26,487 nt of DNA from SIG440 sp045645905 (lineage in GTDB: Bacteria; Bacillota; Clostridia; Monoglobales; Monoglobaceae): positions 1 through 26,487 of the forward strand of contig JAZRJT010000075.1 of assembly GCA_045645905.1 (NCBI GenBank), given 5' to 3'. Both the position numbers and the translations under genes were made by a program. The notes under the pieces were generated by a model. That model was not told the DNA's origin, did not search any database, and saw only the letters and a program-made list of their open reading frames with translations. This document shows, in pieces, positions 14,171-22,080 of the stretch. Positions within the stretch are counted from its first letter, which is position 1. Every line of letters starts with the position of its first letter.

Positions 14171-15499
14171 GTGACAGTAAGCGAATTACAGAACCTTAAA
14201 CTAAAAGAACTGCAGGAACTTGCAAAGGAAAAGGATATAAAAAATATATCCAAGCTGAAAAAAGGTGACCTGATAAATCTTCTCACAGAAACATTTGGTG
14301 ATGAAAAAAGCATACCGACAGATACAGAAGCGAAAAAAACGGCAGTTACCAATGACGGAATTGAATATTCCGACCCTGTACGCAGAACAAACCTGATGAG
14401 CGGAGTTTTAGAGGTTATGGCAGATGGTTACGGTTTTTTAAGGTCGGACAACTATCAGTCGGGCGAAAATGATGTTTATGTTTCACAGAATCAGATACGA
14501 AGATTTAATCTTAAAACCGGTGATTATATTGTGGGCAACACACGTATGCAACACGAAGGCGAGCGTTATCAGGCTCTTTTGTATGTGCAGACGGTTAACG
14601 GCGACAAGGTTGATGTTTCAATCAGACGAAAAGCCTTTGATGATTTAACTCCCATATATCCTAACGAGCGTTTAAAGCTTGAACGTGGCAGATGTGATTT
14701 TTCGATGCGTATGATTGACTTGATTTCGCCTATAGGCAAGGGACAGCGTGGTATAATTGTTGCCCCCCCAAAGGCAGGCAAGACAACGCTTTTAAAGTCA
14801 ATAGCCAACAGTATAACTGAAAATAACCCTGATGTACACCTGATTGTGCTGCTTATTGATGAGCGTCCCGAAGAGGTTACCGATATGCAGAGAAGTATAA
14901 AGGGCGACGTCATATTTTCGACCTTTGATGAAGAACCGTCAAACCACACCAAGGTGGCAGAAATTGTACTTGAACGTGCAAAAAGACTGGTGGAGCATAA
15001 AAAGGATGTTGTAATTTTGCTCGACAGTATTACAAGACTTGCACGTGCATACAATCTTACTGTTATGCCATCAGGCAGAACGCTTTCAGGTGGACTTGAC
15101 CCGGGTGCATTATATAAGCCCAAGAGATTTTTTGGTGCGGCAAGGAATGTGGAGGAAGGCGGAAGCCTGACAATCCTTGCAACCGCTCTTATTGAAACAG
15201 GCAGCCGTATGGATGATGTGATTTTTGAGGAATTCAAGGGAACAGGCAATATGGAGGTTCACCTTGACCGCAAGCTTCAGGAAAAACGTGTTTTCCCTGC
15301 AATTGATATTGCAAAATCAGGCACAAGAAAGGAAGAACTCCTTCTTGAACAAAGCGAGCTTGAAGCAATATGGAGTATACGCAAAGCCTTTAGCGCACGT
15401 AATCCTGTTGAAGTTACCGAAACAATAATAGACAGAATAGTAAAGACCGAAAATAACCGTGAATTTATTGCTATGTCAGGGAAAATTCTTGAGGATTAA
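14171..15499 (+). CDS. rho: Transcription termination factor Rho
   Basis: Rho is the hexameric RNA helicase that ends transcription of untranslated RNA. An N-terminal helical Rho_N domain (about 4-38, L-K-L-K-E-L-Q-E-L-A) is followed by an acidic linker and the cold-shock-like RNA-binding domain (G-V-L-E-V-M-A-D-G-Y-G-F-L-R, about 77-90). The RecA-like ATPase has P-loop A-P-P-K-A-G-K-T near 198-205. It also has L-L-I-D-E-R-P-E-E-V-T, L-L-D-S-I-T-R-L-A-R, the Q-loop region S-G-G-L-D-P-G-A and the R-loop S-G-T-R-K-E-E-L. At 442 residues it lacks the long insertions of some high-GC Rho proteins. The start is GTG 14171 after GGGGAGGA. It ends the long ddl-to-rho run. Most plus-strand junctions upstream lack intrinsic terminators. 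Confidence 0.97.
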   Translation: MTVSELQNLKLKELQELAKEKDIKNISKLKKGDLINLLTETFGDEKSIPTDTEAKKTAVTNDGIEYSDPVRRTNLMSGVLEVMADGYGFLRSDNYQSGENDVYVSQNQIRRFNLKTGDYIVGNTRMQHEGERYQALLYVQTVNGDKVDVSIRRKAFDDLTPIYPNERLKLERGRCDFSMRMIDLISPIGKGQRGIIVAPPKAGKTTLLKSIANSITENNPDVHLIVLLIDERPEEVTDMQRSIKGDVIFSTFDEEPSNHTKVAEIVLERAKRLVEHKKDVVILLDSITRLARAYNLTVMPSGRTLSGGLDPGALYKPKRFFGAARNVEEGGSLTILATALIETGSRMDDVIFEEFKGTGNMEVHLDRKLQEKRVFPAIDIAKSGTRKEELLLEQSELEAIWSIRKAFSARNPVEVTETIIDRIVKTENNREFIAMSGKILED

Positions 15500-15563
15500 T
15501 TGCCCTTTGTAGAAAGCTACAATAAAATGTGAAAAGGATTGCGAAAATTTTAACAAAAAACAC

Positions 15564-15592
15564 TTGATAAATTTTCCTAAATAGGTTAAAAT
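15564..15592 (+). promoter_or_regulatory. Sigma-A promoter upstream of pgk
   Basis: TTGATA at 15564-15569 and TAAAAT at 15587-15592 are separated by 17 bases. Transcription would begin near 15599 and give a leader of about 45 bases. A run of A residues precedes the -35 and may act as an UP-type element. A strong promoter here suits highly expressed glycolytic genes. Confidence 0.8.
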
Positions 15593-15631
15593 ATATCTTA
15601 CGAAATTAATTAACAATTAAGATAAATTTAT

Positions 15632-15637
15632 GGAGGG
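15632..15637 (+). promoter_or_regulatory. Ribosome binding site that sets the pgk start
   Basis: GGAGGG lies seven bases before ATG 15645. The upstream in-frame ATG at 15630 overlaps this site and cannot use it, so the protein begins M-N-K-K-T-I. Confidence 0.8.
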
Positions 15638-15644
15638 TTCAGAA

Positions 15645-16835
15645 ATGAATAAGAAAACAATTGACGATATTTGCCCAAAGGGTAAAAGAGTTCTTGTACG
15701 TTGTGACTTTAATGTTCCCATTAAAGAAGGCAAGATTACAGACGAAACCCGTATTGTAGGGGCACTTCCCACAATTAAAAAACTTATTGAAGACGGTGCA
15801 AAGGTTATTCTTTGCTCACATATGGGCAAGCCCAAGGGCGAACCAAAGCCCGAGCTTTCACTTGCTCCTGTTGCAGCTCGTCTTTCCGAGCTTCTTGGTA
15901 AGGATGTTGTATTTGCTGCAGATGACAATGTTGTAGGCGAGAATGCAAAGGCAGCAGTAGCAAATATGAATGAAGGCGATGTTGTTCTTCTCGAAAACAC
16001 AAGATACAGAGCTGAAGAAACAAAGAACGTTGAAGAATTCAGCCGTGAGCTTGCAAGTCTTTGCGATGTATTTGTAAACGATGCTTTCGGTACAGCACAC
16101 CGTGCTCATTGTTCAAATGTTGGTGTTACTGAATTTGTTGACACAGCTGTTGGCGGTTACCTTATCAACAAGGAAATCGAATACCTCGGCAATGCTGTTA
16201 ACAACCCCGTAAGACCTCTTGTTGCTGTTCTTGGCGGTTCAAAGGTTTCATCAAAGATTTCTGTTATCAATAATCTTTTAGAGAAGGTTGATACACTTAT
16301 CATCGGTGGCGGTATGGCTTATACCTTTATGAAGGCTCTGGGCGAAGAAGTTGGCGATTCACTTCTTGAGGCTGATTATCTTGACTACGCAAAGGAAATG
16401 ATGGAAAAGGCAGAGGCTAAGGGCGTTAAGCTCCTTATCCCTGTTGACACAGTTGTTGCAAAGGAATTTGACAACGATGCTGAAAAGAAGACTGTTGGCA
16501 GAGGCGAAATTGAAGCAGGCTGGCAGGGTCTTGATATCGGCGAAAAGACAATTGCTCTTTATAAGGATGCTCTTAAAGACGCAAAGACAGTTGTTTGGAA
16601 CGGTCCTATGGGTGTATTTGAAATGCCCAACTTTGCAAAGGGTACAAATGCAATTGCTGAAATGCTTGCTGACCTTGATGCTACAACAATCATCGGCGGC
16701 GGCGACAGTGTTGCGGCTGTAAACCAGGCAGGTCTCGGTGACAAGATGAGTCACATTTCAACAGGCGGCGGTGCATCACTTGAATTCTTAGAAGGCAAAG
16801 ACCTTCCCGGCGTTGTTGCAATCAACGATAAATAA
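15645..16835 (+). CDS. pgk: Phosphoglycerate kinase
   Basis: Pgk makes ATP in glycolysis by moving the acyl phosphate of 1,3-bisphosphoglycerate to ADP. The 396 residues match the bacterial norm. Visible motifs are the N-terminal R-V-L-V-R-C-D-F-N-V-P, the substrate-binding L-C-S-H-M-G-K-P and L-L-E-N-T-R-Y. The nucleotide-binding half has L-G-G-S-K-V-S-S-K, W-N-G-P-M-G-V-F-E and G-G-G-D-S-V-A-A-V, and the end reads S-T-G-G-G-A-S-L-E-F. A strong promoter and ribosome binding site precede it. Codon choice shifts here toward AAG for Lys and CTT/GTT/GCT, unlike most of the upstream genes, as expected for high expression. tpiA follows after 20 bases; gap, the usual partner of pgk, is not in the window. 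Confidence 0.98.
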   Translation: MNKKTIDDICPKGKRVLVRCDFNVPIKEGKITDETRIVGALPTIKKLIEDGAKVILCSHMGKPKGEPKPELSLAPVAARLSELLGKDVVFAADDNVVGENAKAAVANMNEGDVVLLENTRYRAEETKNVEEFSRELASLCDVFVNDAFGTAHRAHCSNVGVTEFVDTAVGGYLINKEIEYLGNAVNNPVRPLVAVLGGSKVSSKISVINNLLEKVDTLIIGGGMAYTFMKALGEEVGDSLLEADYLDYAKEMMEKAEAKGVKLLIPVDTVVAKEFDNDAEKKTVGRGEIEAGWQGLDIGEKTIALYKDALKDAKTVVWNGPMGVFEMPNFAKGTNAIAEMLADLDATTIIGGGDSVAAVNQAGLGDKMSHISTGGGASLEFLEGKDLPGVVAINDK

Positions 16836-16855
16836 AACACAAAGGAGAAATTAAA

Positions 16856-17608
16856 ATGGGTAAGTATATTATTGCCGGCAACTGGAAAATGAACAAGTTG
16901 CCCAGCGAAACATATGATTTTGTAAAGGAAGTTGCTGCTGCAACAGAAGGCGCAAAGTGCGAGGTTGTATGCTGCACACCTTATGTTTGCCTTGCAGAAG
17001 CTATTCGTGCTGCAAAAGACACACACGTTAAAATCGGTGCGGAAAATCTTCATTTTGAAGACAAGGGCGCATTCACAGGCGAAGTAAGTGCAGATATGCT
17101 CTGCGATTTGGGCGTTGACTATGTTATTATCGGTCACTCAGAAAGAAGACAGTACTTTGCTGAAACTGATGAAACTGTAAACCTCAAAACAAAGAAGGCT
17201 TTGGAAAAGGGTCTTATCCCCGTTGTTTGCGTTGGCGAAAGTCTTGAAGAAAGAGAAGCAGGCATCACAATGGACCTTATTGCAATTCAGGTTAAGAAAG
17301 CTTTTGCAGGTATTGCTGCAGAGGACGCAAAAAAGGTTGTTATTGCATACGAACCAATCTGGGCTATCGGCACAGGCAAGACTGCAACTGCTGAGCAGGC
17401 TCAGGAGGTTTGCGAAGGTATCAGAAAGATTTTTGCAGAGCTTTACTGCGAAAAATGTGCGGCCGATGTTACTATTCAGTACGGCGGCAGTATGAACGCA
17501 GGCAATGCAGCTGAACTCCTTGCAAAGAATGATATTGACGGCGGACTTATCGGCGGTGCAAGCCTTAAGAGTGCTGATTTTGCAGTTATCGTAAAGGCTG
17601 CTCAGTAA
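16856..17608 (+). CDS. tpiA: Triosephosphate isomerase
   Basis: TpiA interconverts dihydroxyacetone phosphate and glyceraldehyde 3-phosphate. The 250-residue TIM barrel has every active-site element: N9 and K11 in G-N-W-K-M-N-K, His94 in I-G-H-S-E-R-R, Glu166 in A-Y-E-P-I-W-A-I-G-T-G-K, and the phosphate-binding Y-G-G-S and G-G-A-S loops. AAAGGAGAA precedes ATG 16856. It is co-transcribed with pgk. A clear intrinsic terminator follows 20 bases after its stop, so pgk-tpiA forms a defined unit. Confidence 0.98.
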   Translation: MGKYIIAGNWKMNKLPSETYDFVKEVAAATEGAKCEVVCCTPYVCLAEAIRAAKDTHVKIGAENLHFEDKGAFTGEVSADMLCDLGVDYVIIGHSERRQYFAETDETVNLKTKKALEKGLIPVVCVGESLEEREAGITMDLIAIQVKKAFAGIAAEDAKKVVIAYEPIWAIGTGKTATAEQAQEVCEGIRKIFAELYCEKCAADVTIQYGGSMNAGNAAELLAKNDIDGGLIGGASLKSADFAVIVKAAQ

Positions 17609-17627
17609 TTTATAAAACTAAAACCGA

Positions 17628-17658
17628 CGAGGGCGAATCTATATTCGCCCTTGTTTTT
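17628..17658 (+). terminator. Intrinsic terminator after tpiA
   Basis: The left arm ending in AGGGCGAAT (17630-17638), a four-base CTAT loop and ATTCGCCCT (17643-17651) form a nine-pair stem. A G-T wobble and a C-G pair at the base extend it to eleven. Five T residues follow at 17654-17658. It lies between tpiA and gpmI. The reverse strand lacks an equally good T tract, so it acts mainly on plus-strand transcription. Confidence 0.88.
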
Positions 17659-17684
17659 GGGTAAGATATTACCAATGAATAAAG

Positions 17685-17690
17685 AAAGGA
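17685..17690 (+). promoter_or_regulatory. Ribosome binding site that sets the gpmI start
   Basis: AAAGGA lies ten bases before ATG 17701. An in-frame TTG at 17695 would add two residues but is too close to the site, so ATG 17701 is preferred. Confidence 0.7.
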
Positions 17691-17700
17691 ATTTTTGATA

Positions 17701-19236
17701 ATGAGTAAGAAACCTTACGCACTTATTATAATGGACGGCTACGGCGTAAACGAACGTCACGAAGGCAATGCGATTTATGCGGCTAATACTCCTAATATGG
17801 ATAAGTATATGGCAGAGCACCCCAACACAATTATCCACGCATCCGGTATGGATGTAGGCTTGCCTGACGGACAGATGGGCAACTCAGAGGTTGGTCATAC
17901 AAATATCGGCGCAGGCCGTATTGTTTATCAGGAATTGACCAGAATTACAAAGTCAATCGAAGACGGTGACTTTTTTGAAAACGAGGCACTTTTGGGTGCT
18001 GTTGAAAACTGCAAAAAAAATGATTCCGCCCTTCACTTTATGGGCCTTTTGTCAGACGGTGGTGTTCACAGCCATATAAATCACCTTTACGGTCTTCTTG
18101 AAATGGCAAAGAAAAATGCTCTTGACAAGGTTTATGTTCATTGCTTTATGGACGGCCGCGATGTATCTCCTACATCAGGGGCTGACTTTGCCGAAGCCCT
18201 TGTTGCAAAAATGAGAGCATTGGAGACAGGTAAGATTGCAACCGTTATGGGCAGATACTACGCTATGGACCGTGACAACCGTTGGGAACGCGTTTCCGAA
18301 GCTTATCACGCAATGGTATACGGCGAGGGAAACAAGGATACATCAGCAGTCAACGCAATCAAGAAATCATATAATGATGGTGTGACAGATGAATTTATTG
18401 TTCCTACCGTAATTACAGATGACGATGGTAATGCTCTTGGCAAGATTTCAGCAGGTGATTCTGTTGTATTCTTTAACTTCCGTCCTGACAGAGCAAGAGA
18501 AATTTCAAGAACAATTGTTGATGCAGATTTCAGCGGATTTGAACGTGAATTCTTCAGCACATATTTTGTTTGTATGACACAGTATGATGCATCAATGCCC
18601 AATGTTCATGTTGCATTCAAGCCACAGAGCCTGGTTAATACATTTGGTGAATATATCAGCAAAAAGGGTCTTCGTCAGCTGAGAATTGCTGAGACCGAGA
18701 AGTATGCACACGTTACATTTTTCTTCAACGGCGGTGTTGAGTCAGTGTGCGACGGCGAGGACCGAGCGCTGATCAATTCTCCTAAGGTTGCAACCTATGA
18801 CCTTCAGCCTGAAATGAGTGCTCCTGAGGTTTGCGATGAGGTTGTAAAGCGAATTGAAAGCGGCGAATATGATGTAATTGTTCTTAACTTTGCAAACTGT
18901 GATATGGTTGGTCACACAGGTGTTTTTGATGCAGCAGTTAAAGCGGTTGAAACAGTTGACACCTGCCTTGGAAAAACAGTTGACGCAATCATTAAGATGG
19001 GTGGCACAGCACTTATTACAGCCGACCACGGCAATGCCGACCAGATGGTTGACTATGACACAAACGATGTATTCACAGCTCACACAACAAATGTTGTTCC
19101 GCTTATTATGATTGGCGGACCCGATGCTGCAAAACTCAAAGTCGGTAGACTTGCAGACCTTGCTCCCACAATGCTTGACCTTATGGGTCTTGAAAAACCT
19201 GAAGAAATGACCGGAGAGTCATTGCTTGTAAGATAA
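17701..19236 (+). CDS. gpmI: 2,3-bisphosphoglycerate-independent phosphoglycerate mutase
   Basis: GpmI converts 3-phosphoglycerate to 2-phosphoglycerate using two manganese ions and a phosphoserine intermediate. The 511-residue protein belongs to the alkaline phosphatase superfamily. The N-terminal metal motif is I-M-D-G-Y-G, and Ser62 in M-G-N-S-E-V-G-H is the nucleophile. Substrate-binding motifs are H-S-H-I-N-H, D-G-R-D-V-S-P and F-N-F-R-P-D-R-A-R-E. The second metal cluster is N-F-A-N-C-D-M-V-G-H-T-G and T-A-D-H-G-N-A-D. In several Firmicutes this enzyme is required for spore formation and germination. Terminators flank it on both sides, and no clear promoter lies between the first terminator and its start. 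Expression may depend on read-through from pgk-tpiA. Confidence 0.97.
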   Translation: MSKKPYALIIMDGYGVNERHEGNAIYAANTPNMDKYMAEHPNTIIHASGMDVGLPDGQMGNSEVGHTNIGAGRIVYQELTRITKSIEDGDFFENEALLGAVENCKKNDSALHFMGLLSDGGVHSHINHLYGLLEMAKKNALDKVYVHCFMDGRDVSPTSGADFAEALVAKMRALETGKIATVMGRYYAMDRDNRWERVSEAYHAMVYGEGNKDTSAVNAIKKSYNDGVTDEFIVPTVITDDDGNALGKISAGDSVVFFNFRPDRAREISRTIVDADFSGFEREFFSTYFVCMTQYDASMPNVHVAFKPQSLVNTFGEYISKKGLRQLRIAETEKYAHVTFFFNGGVESVCDGEDRALINSPKVATYDLQPEMSAPEVCDEVVKRIESGEYDVIVLNFANCDMVGHTGVFDAAVKAVETVDTCLGKTVDAIIKMGGTALITADHGNADQMVDYDTNDVFTAHTTNVVPLIMIGGPDAAKLKVGRLADLAPTMLDLMGLEKPEEMTGESLLVR

Positions 19237-19254
19237 TTTAGATAAACTAATATT

Positions 19255-19282
19255 GAACGGTACATTTCTGTACCGTTCTTTT
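19255..19282 (+). terminator. Intrinsic terminator after gpmI
   Basis: GAACGGTACA (19255-19264), loop TTTC and TGTACCGTTC (19269-19278) form a perfect ten-pair stem followed by TTTT (19279-19282). The T tract is short but the stem is strong. It ends the glycolytic block 19 bases after the gpmI stop. Confidence 0.88.
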
Positions 19283-19345
19283 GCTGTATAAGGAATTTTT
19301 CGCCATAAATCAGGATAAAATGAATAAAGGAGAGGTGTTTGATTT

Positions 19346-20965
19346 ATGACGAAAAAGAAATTGTTTTACAACGGTCAGGTAATAACCGTAAATAAAAATA
19401 ATGATATTGCAGAGGCAATTCTGATTGAGGATGACAGAATTTCCTGTGTTGGCAAAACAGTAGAGGCATTGCGTTTAGCGGATAAATATACCGAATGGAT
19501 AGATTTAAAGGGTTGTGCTGTGCTTCCCGGATTCATTGACTGCCACATTCATATGGCTGTAGCGGGAGCAAAGATACTAAATCAGATTGATGTATCAAAA
19601 AAGGCAGGAGTAACTTCTATAGACAAATTGCTGAACAAAGTTAAAGTTGCGGTATCGAATGTCGAGACAGGCGAGTGGGTAATAGGCAGCAGTTACAGTC
19701 ACGAAGGTCTTGAGGAGCGACGGCATATAACAAAGGCGGAACTTGATAAAATGGCACCCGACAACCCTGTGCTGATAATTCATACAAGCGGACATATGAG
19801 TGTTGCAAATACCTGTGCGTTGGAAAGTTCAGATATTGATTTGTCTATACCCGGGGTAATAAAGGATGAAAGCGGCAATACAACGGGGCTGCTTCAGGAA
19901 ACAGCGCATTTTGTTATGCTAGAAAAATCTCCGGTATTGCCAACGGATACCGAGCTTGTTTCGGGAATTGATAAATTCTGTAAAAAGCTTGTAGCAAGAG
20001 GGATAACTTCTGTTCACGATGCAGGCGGTTTTGGTACGGCAACCTTTCGCACCCTACAGCAAGCGGCAGAACAGGGGGTGCTTTCTTGTCGCACATATCC
20101 AATGTTGTGGACTCTGTTTGGAAAGCAGGCACAGATTGAAACAGCAAAAAATGCATTAAAGAATGGATTTTACAGCGGACTTGGTAATGATTTGCTTAAA
20201 ATTGGTCCCATAAAACTGATGGTTGACGGCTCGGCTGTGGGCGGTACCTGTGCAACATCCAAGCCCCTTGCACATCTTGAGGATACAATAGTCTCGACGT
20301 TTTCTCAGGAGGAGCTCGATGAAATATTTATCGAAGGCCACAGAAGGGGATTTCAGCTTACCGCCCACGCTGTTGGCGATAAGGCTATTGAGATGGTGCT
20401 TGACTCGTATGAAAAGGCAATGAAGCTTTATCCCAGACGTGACCCTCGGCACAGGATTGAGCATTGCTTTTTATGTACCCCCCAATTGATTAAACGGATA
20501 AAAGAGCTTGGTGTAATTCCCATTCCCAATCCGGGATTTTTGTCGGTGTGGGGAGATGTTTTTGATAAATATTACAGCGACCGCATTGAGAATGTAATTC
20601 CTTTAAAAGCCTTTAGGGACGAGGGAATTATTACGCCCTTTGGCTCGGATGCTATGGTGATAGAGGAATATGAGCCAATCTTTGGTATTGCCGCGGCAAT
20701 GGAACGAAAGGATTTGAAATCGGGTAAGGAAATTAATAAGTCGCAAGCAATTGATTTGATGCATGCAATAAGATGCTATACCTATTATGGTGCATATGCA
20801 TCCTTTGAAGAAAACAATAAAGGCAGTCTCGCCGCGGGAAAGCTTGCGGATATGGTAATTCTTTCGGACTCTATTCTGGGAAAGAATCCTGAAGAAATAC
20901 GAAGCTTGAAGGTAAAAGAAACCTATATTGGAGGACAATGTGTTTTTTCTGCAAAAACTCGATAA
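19346..20965 (+). CDS. YtcJ-type metal-dependent amidohydrolase
   Basis: This 539-residue cytoplasmic enzyme belongs to the amidohydrolase_3 (YtcJ) branch of the amidohydrolase superfamily. It starts with a beta strand typical of the small composite domain (Y-N-G-Q-V-I-T-V-N). The barrel opens with the metal motif P-G-F-I-D-C-H-I-H-M, and V-H-D-A-G-G and H-A-V-G-D-K-A-I follow. The R-H-R-I-E-H-C motif and F-G-S-D-A complete the metal and proton-transfer set. The end returns to the composite domain (K-G-S-L-A-A-G-K-L-A-D-M-V). Substrates of this branch vary (N-substituted formamides, amides, cyclic ureides), so I do not propose one. It stands alone: a terminator precedes it, a new promoter follows it, and no transporter or regulator lies beside it. 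AAAGGAGAGG precedes ATG 19346. Confidence 0.88.
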   Translation: MTKKKLFYNGQVITVNKNNDIAEAILIEDDRISCVGKTVEALRLADKYTEWIDLKGCAVLPGFIDCHIHMAVAGAKILNQIDVSKKAGVTSIDKLLNKVKVAVSNVETGEWVIGSSYSHEGLEERRHITKAELDKMAPDNPVLIIHTSGHMSVANTCALESSDIDLSIPGVIKDESGNTTGLLQETAHFVMLEKSPVLPTDTELVSGIDKFCKKLVARGITSVHDAGGFGTATFRTLQQAAEQGVLSCRTYPMLWTLFGKQAQIETAKNALKNGFYSGLGNDLLKIGPIKLMVDGSAVGGTCATSKPLAHLEDTIVSTFSQEELDEIFIEGHRRGFQLTAHAVGDKAIEMVLDSYEKAMKLYPRRDPRHRIEHCFLCTPQLIKRIKELGVIPIPNPGFLSVWGDVFDKYYSDRIENVIPLKAFRDEGIITPFGSDAMVIEEYEPIFGIAAAMERKDLKSGKEINKSQAIDLMHAIRCYTYYGAYASFEENNKGSLAAGKLADMVILSDSILGKNPEEIRSLKVKETYIGGQCVFSAKTR

Positions 20966-20983
20966 AAATTTCTGCATAAACAG

Positions 20984-21012
20984 TTGAAAAAAACAGAGAT
21001 GTTTGGTATAAT
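20984..21012 (+). promoter_or_regulatory. Strong extended -10 sigma-A promoter for the yybS-gdpP-rplI-dnaB-tilS run
   Basis: TTGAAA at 20984-20989 and TATAAT at 21007-21012 are separated by 17 bases. TGG immediately before TATAAT supplies the extended -10 TGn element. This is the best promoter match in the window. Transcription would begin near 21019, leaving a leader of about 55 bases before the DUF2232 gene. Confidence 0.88.
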
Positions 21013-21074
21013 GTCTTAGTATACTGTAAAATGTGGCAAATAGCGTACTTTTTTGATAATCTAGGTGAAATCAA

Positions 21075-22061
21075 ATGAAAAATAATAAGACAAAGGCTCT
21101 AAGGGAAGGCTCAATGATGGTTGCGTTGACAGCCGTGCTTATCCTGGCAACAAGATTTGTGCCGTTCTTTTCAATAATAGGCACATTTGCATGCGGAATT
21201 CCACTTGCGGCTCTTGCTGCACGTAATGGGTTTAAGGTGACAATCCCTGCAATTATCGCAGTTTTTGCGGTAACAATACTGATTACCGGCGATGTTCTTT
21301 CGGCATTCTCAATTATATTGATGTCGGTACTGCCCGGGGGAGTTGCAGGATATGCATTAGGAAAGAGATATTCCTTTTTTACGGCACTTTTTGCCACCTG
21401 TGTAACTGTTTGTATAGGTTGGATAGCAGAGCTTATGGCCATTGAACTGTTTATGGCAGGTGGAATTGATAAAATGCTGGCGCAAGCAATGGATGGCTCA
21501 AAGGCTATGTTTGAGGCTACGCTGCAGACATTGACCGAATCTGGTGTATTTGCCGAAGATATTTCCGCAGATGAGCTTGCGGGGATGCTTCTTAAGGAAA
21601 CCGAAAAGCTTATAAGGCTTTATATGCCTTCATTTATTGTTGTTATGTCTATGGTTGAGGGTTATATTATAATGAGACTTTGTGGTTTTGTTATTAATCG
21701 GGCAAAGCTGGCAACGATTGAGATTGTGCCCTTTTCGCGGATTAAGGCACCAGGCAGTATGTGCACAATTGCACTTATAAGCTATTTGGTTTTTGTTTTT
21801 TCAGGAACAGGCACGGTTTTTGGCTCGGTACTTGCAAATCTTGTGTTTATTCTTTATACTATTATCGGAGCGTGTGGATTTTCGGTTGTTGATTTTAAGC
21901 TTAAGACAAACATAAAATCAGCCTGGGCAAGGTTTGGTATATATGCCGCGGTATTTATTTTTGGCGGAGCATTTATGTTGTATATAATTCTGGGATTAAT
22001 TATTGTGGGAATTCTGGACAGCAGAAGAGATTTCAGAAGACTCGGCTCTGCCGGGGAATAG
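21075..22061 (+). CDS. DUF2232 family membrane protein (YybS-type)
   Basis: The 328-residue integral membrane protein has about eight hydrophobic segments: near residues 12-30, 35-50, 52-72, 75-90, 100-125, 185-205, 235-255 and 265-285, with a last long one at about 295-318. A loop of about 60 residues at roughly 128-185 is predicted outside the membrane. Topology and position directly upstream of gdpP match YybS of Bacillus and other DUF2232 proteins. The family resembles the S components of ECF transporters in its fold class, but its role is unsettled. The binding site AGGTGA precedes ATG 21075. It is the first gene of the operon driven by the extended -10 promoter. Segment limits are approximate, being read by eye. 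Confidence 0.86.
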   Translation: MKNNKTKALREGSMMVALTAVLILATRFVPFFSIIGTFACGIPLAALAARNGFKVTIPAIIAVFAVTILITGDVLSAFSIILMSVLPGGVAGYALGKRYSFFTALFATCVTVCIGWIAELMAIELFMAGGIDKMLAQAMDGSKAMFEATLQTLTESGVFAEDISADELAGMLLKETEKLIRLYMPSFIVVMSMVEGYIIMRLCGFVINRAKLATIEIVPFSRIKAPGSMCTIALISYLVFVFSGTGTVFGSVLANLVFILYTIIGACGFSVVDFKLKTNIKSAWARFGIYAAVFIFGGAFMLYIILGLIIVGILDSRRDFRRLGSAGE

Positions 22062-22080
22062 AACTTGGAGGTGACTTCCA

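Larger units (their letters stand above)
15500..15644. other. Intergenic region between rho and pgk
   Basis: This is the longest gene-free stretch in the window. It holds a small hairpin directly after rho (TTGTAG, four-base loop, CTACAA at 15507-15522) with no T tract, so it is not a standard terminator. It also holds the strong pgk promoter and the pgk ribosome binding site. Nothing resembling a riboswitch or small RNA gene is apparent in the remainder. Confidence 0.7.

Noticed and set aside
14569..15249. Long open frame of 226 codons on the minus strand inside rho
   Set aside because: It is a shadow of a highly conserved gene. The peptide is Ser/Ile-rich with no recognisable domain, and rho on the other strand is certain.
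15507..15522. Hairpin TTGTAG/CTACAA after rho
   Set aside because: Only six pairs, mostly A-T, and no T tract follows, so it does not qualify as an intrinsic terminator. A processing or pause role cannot be judged.
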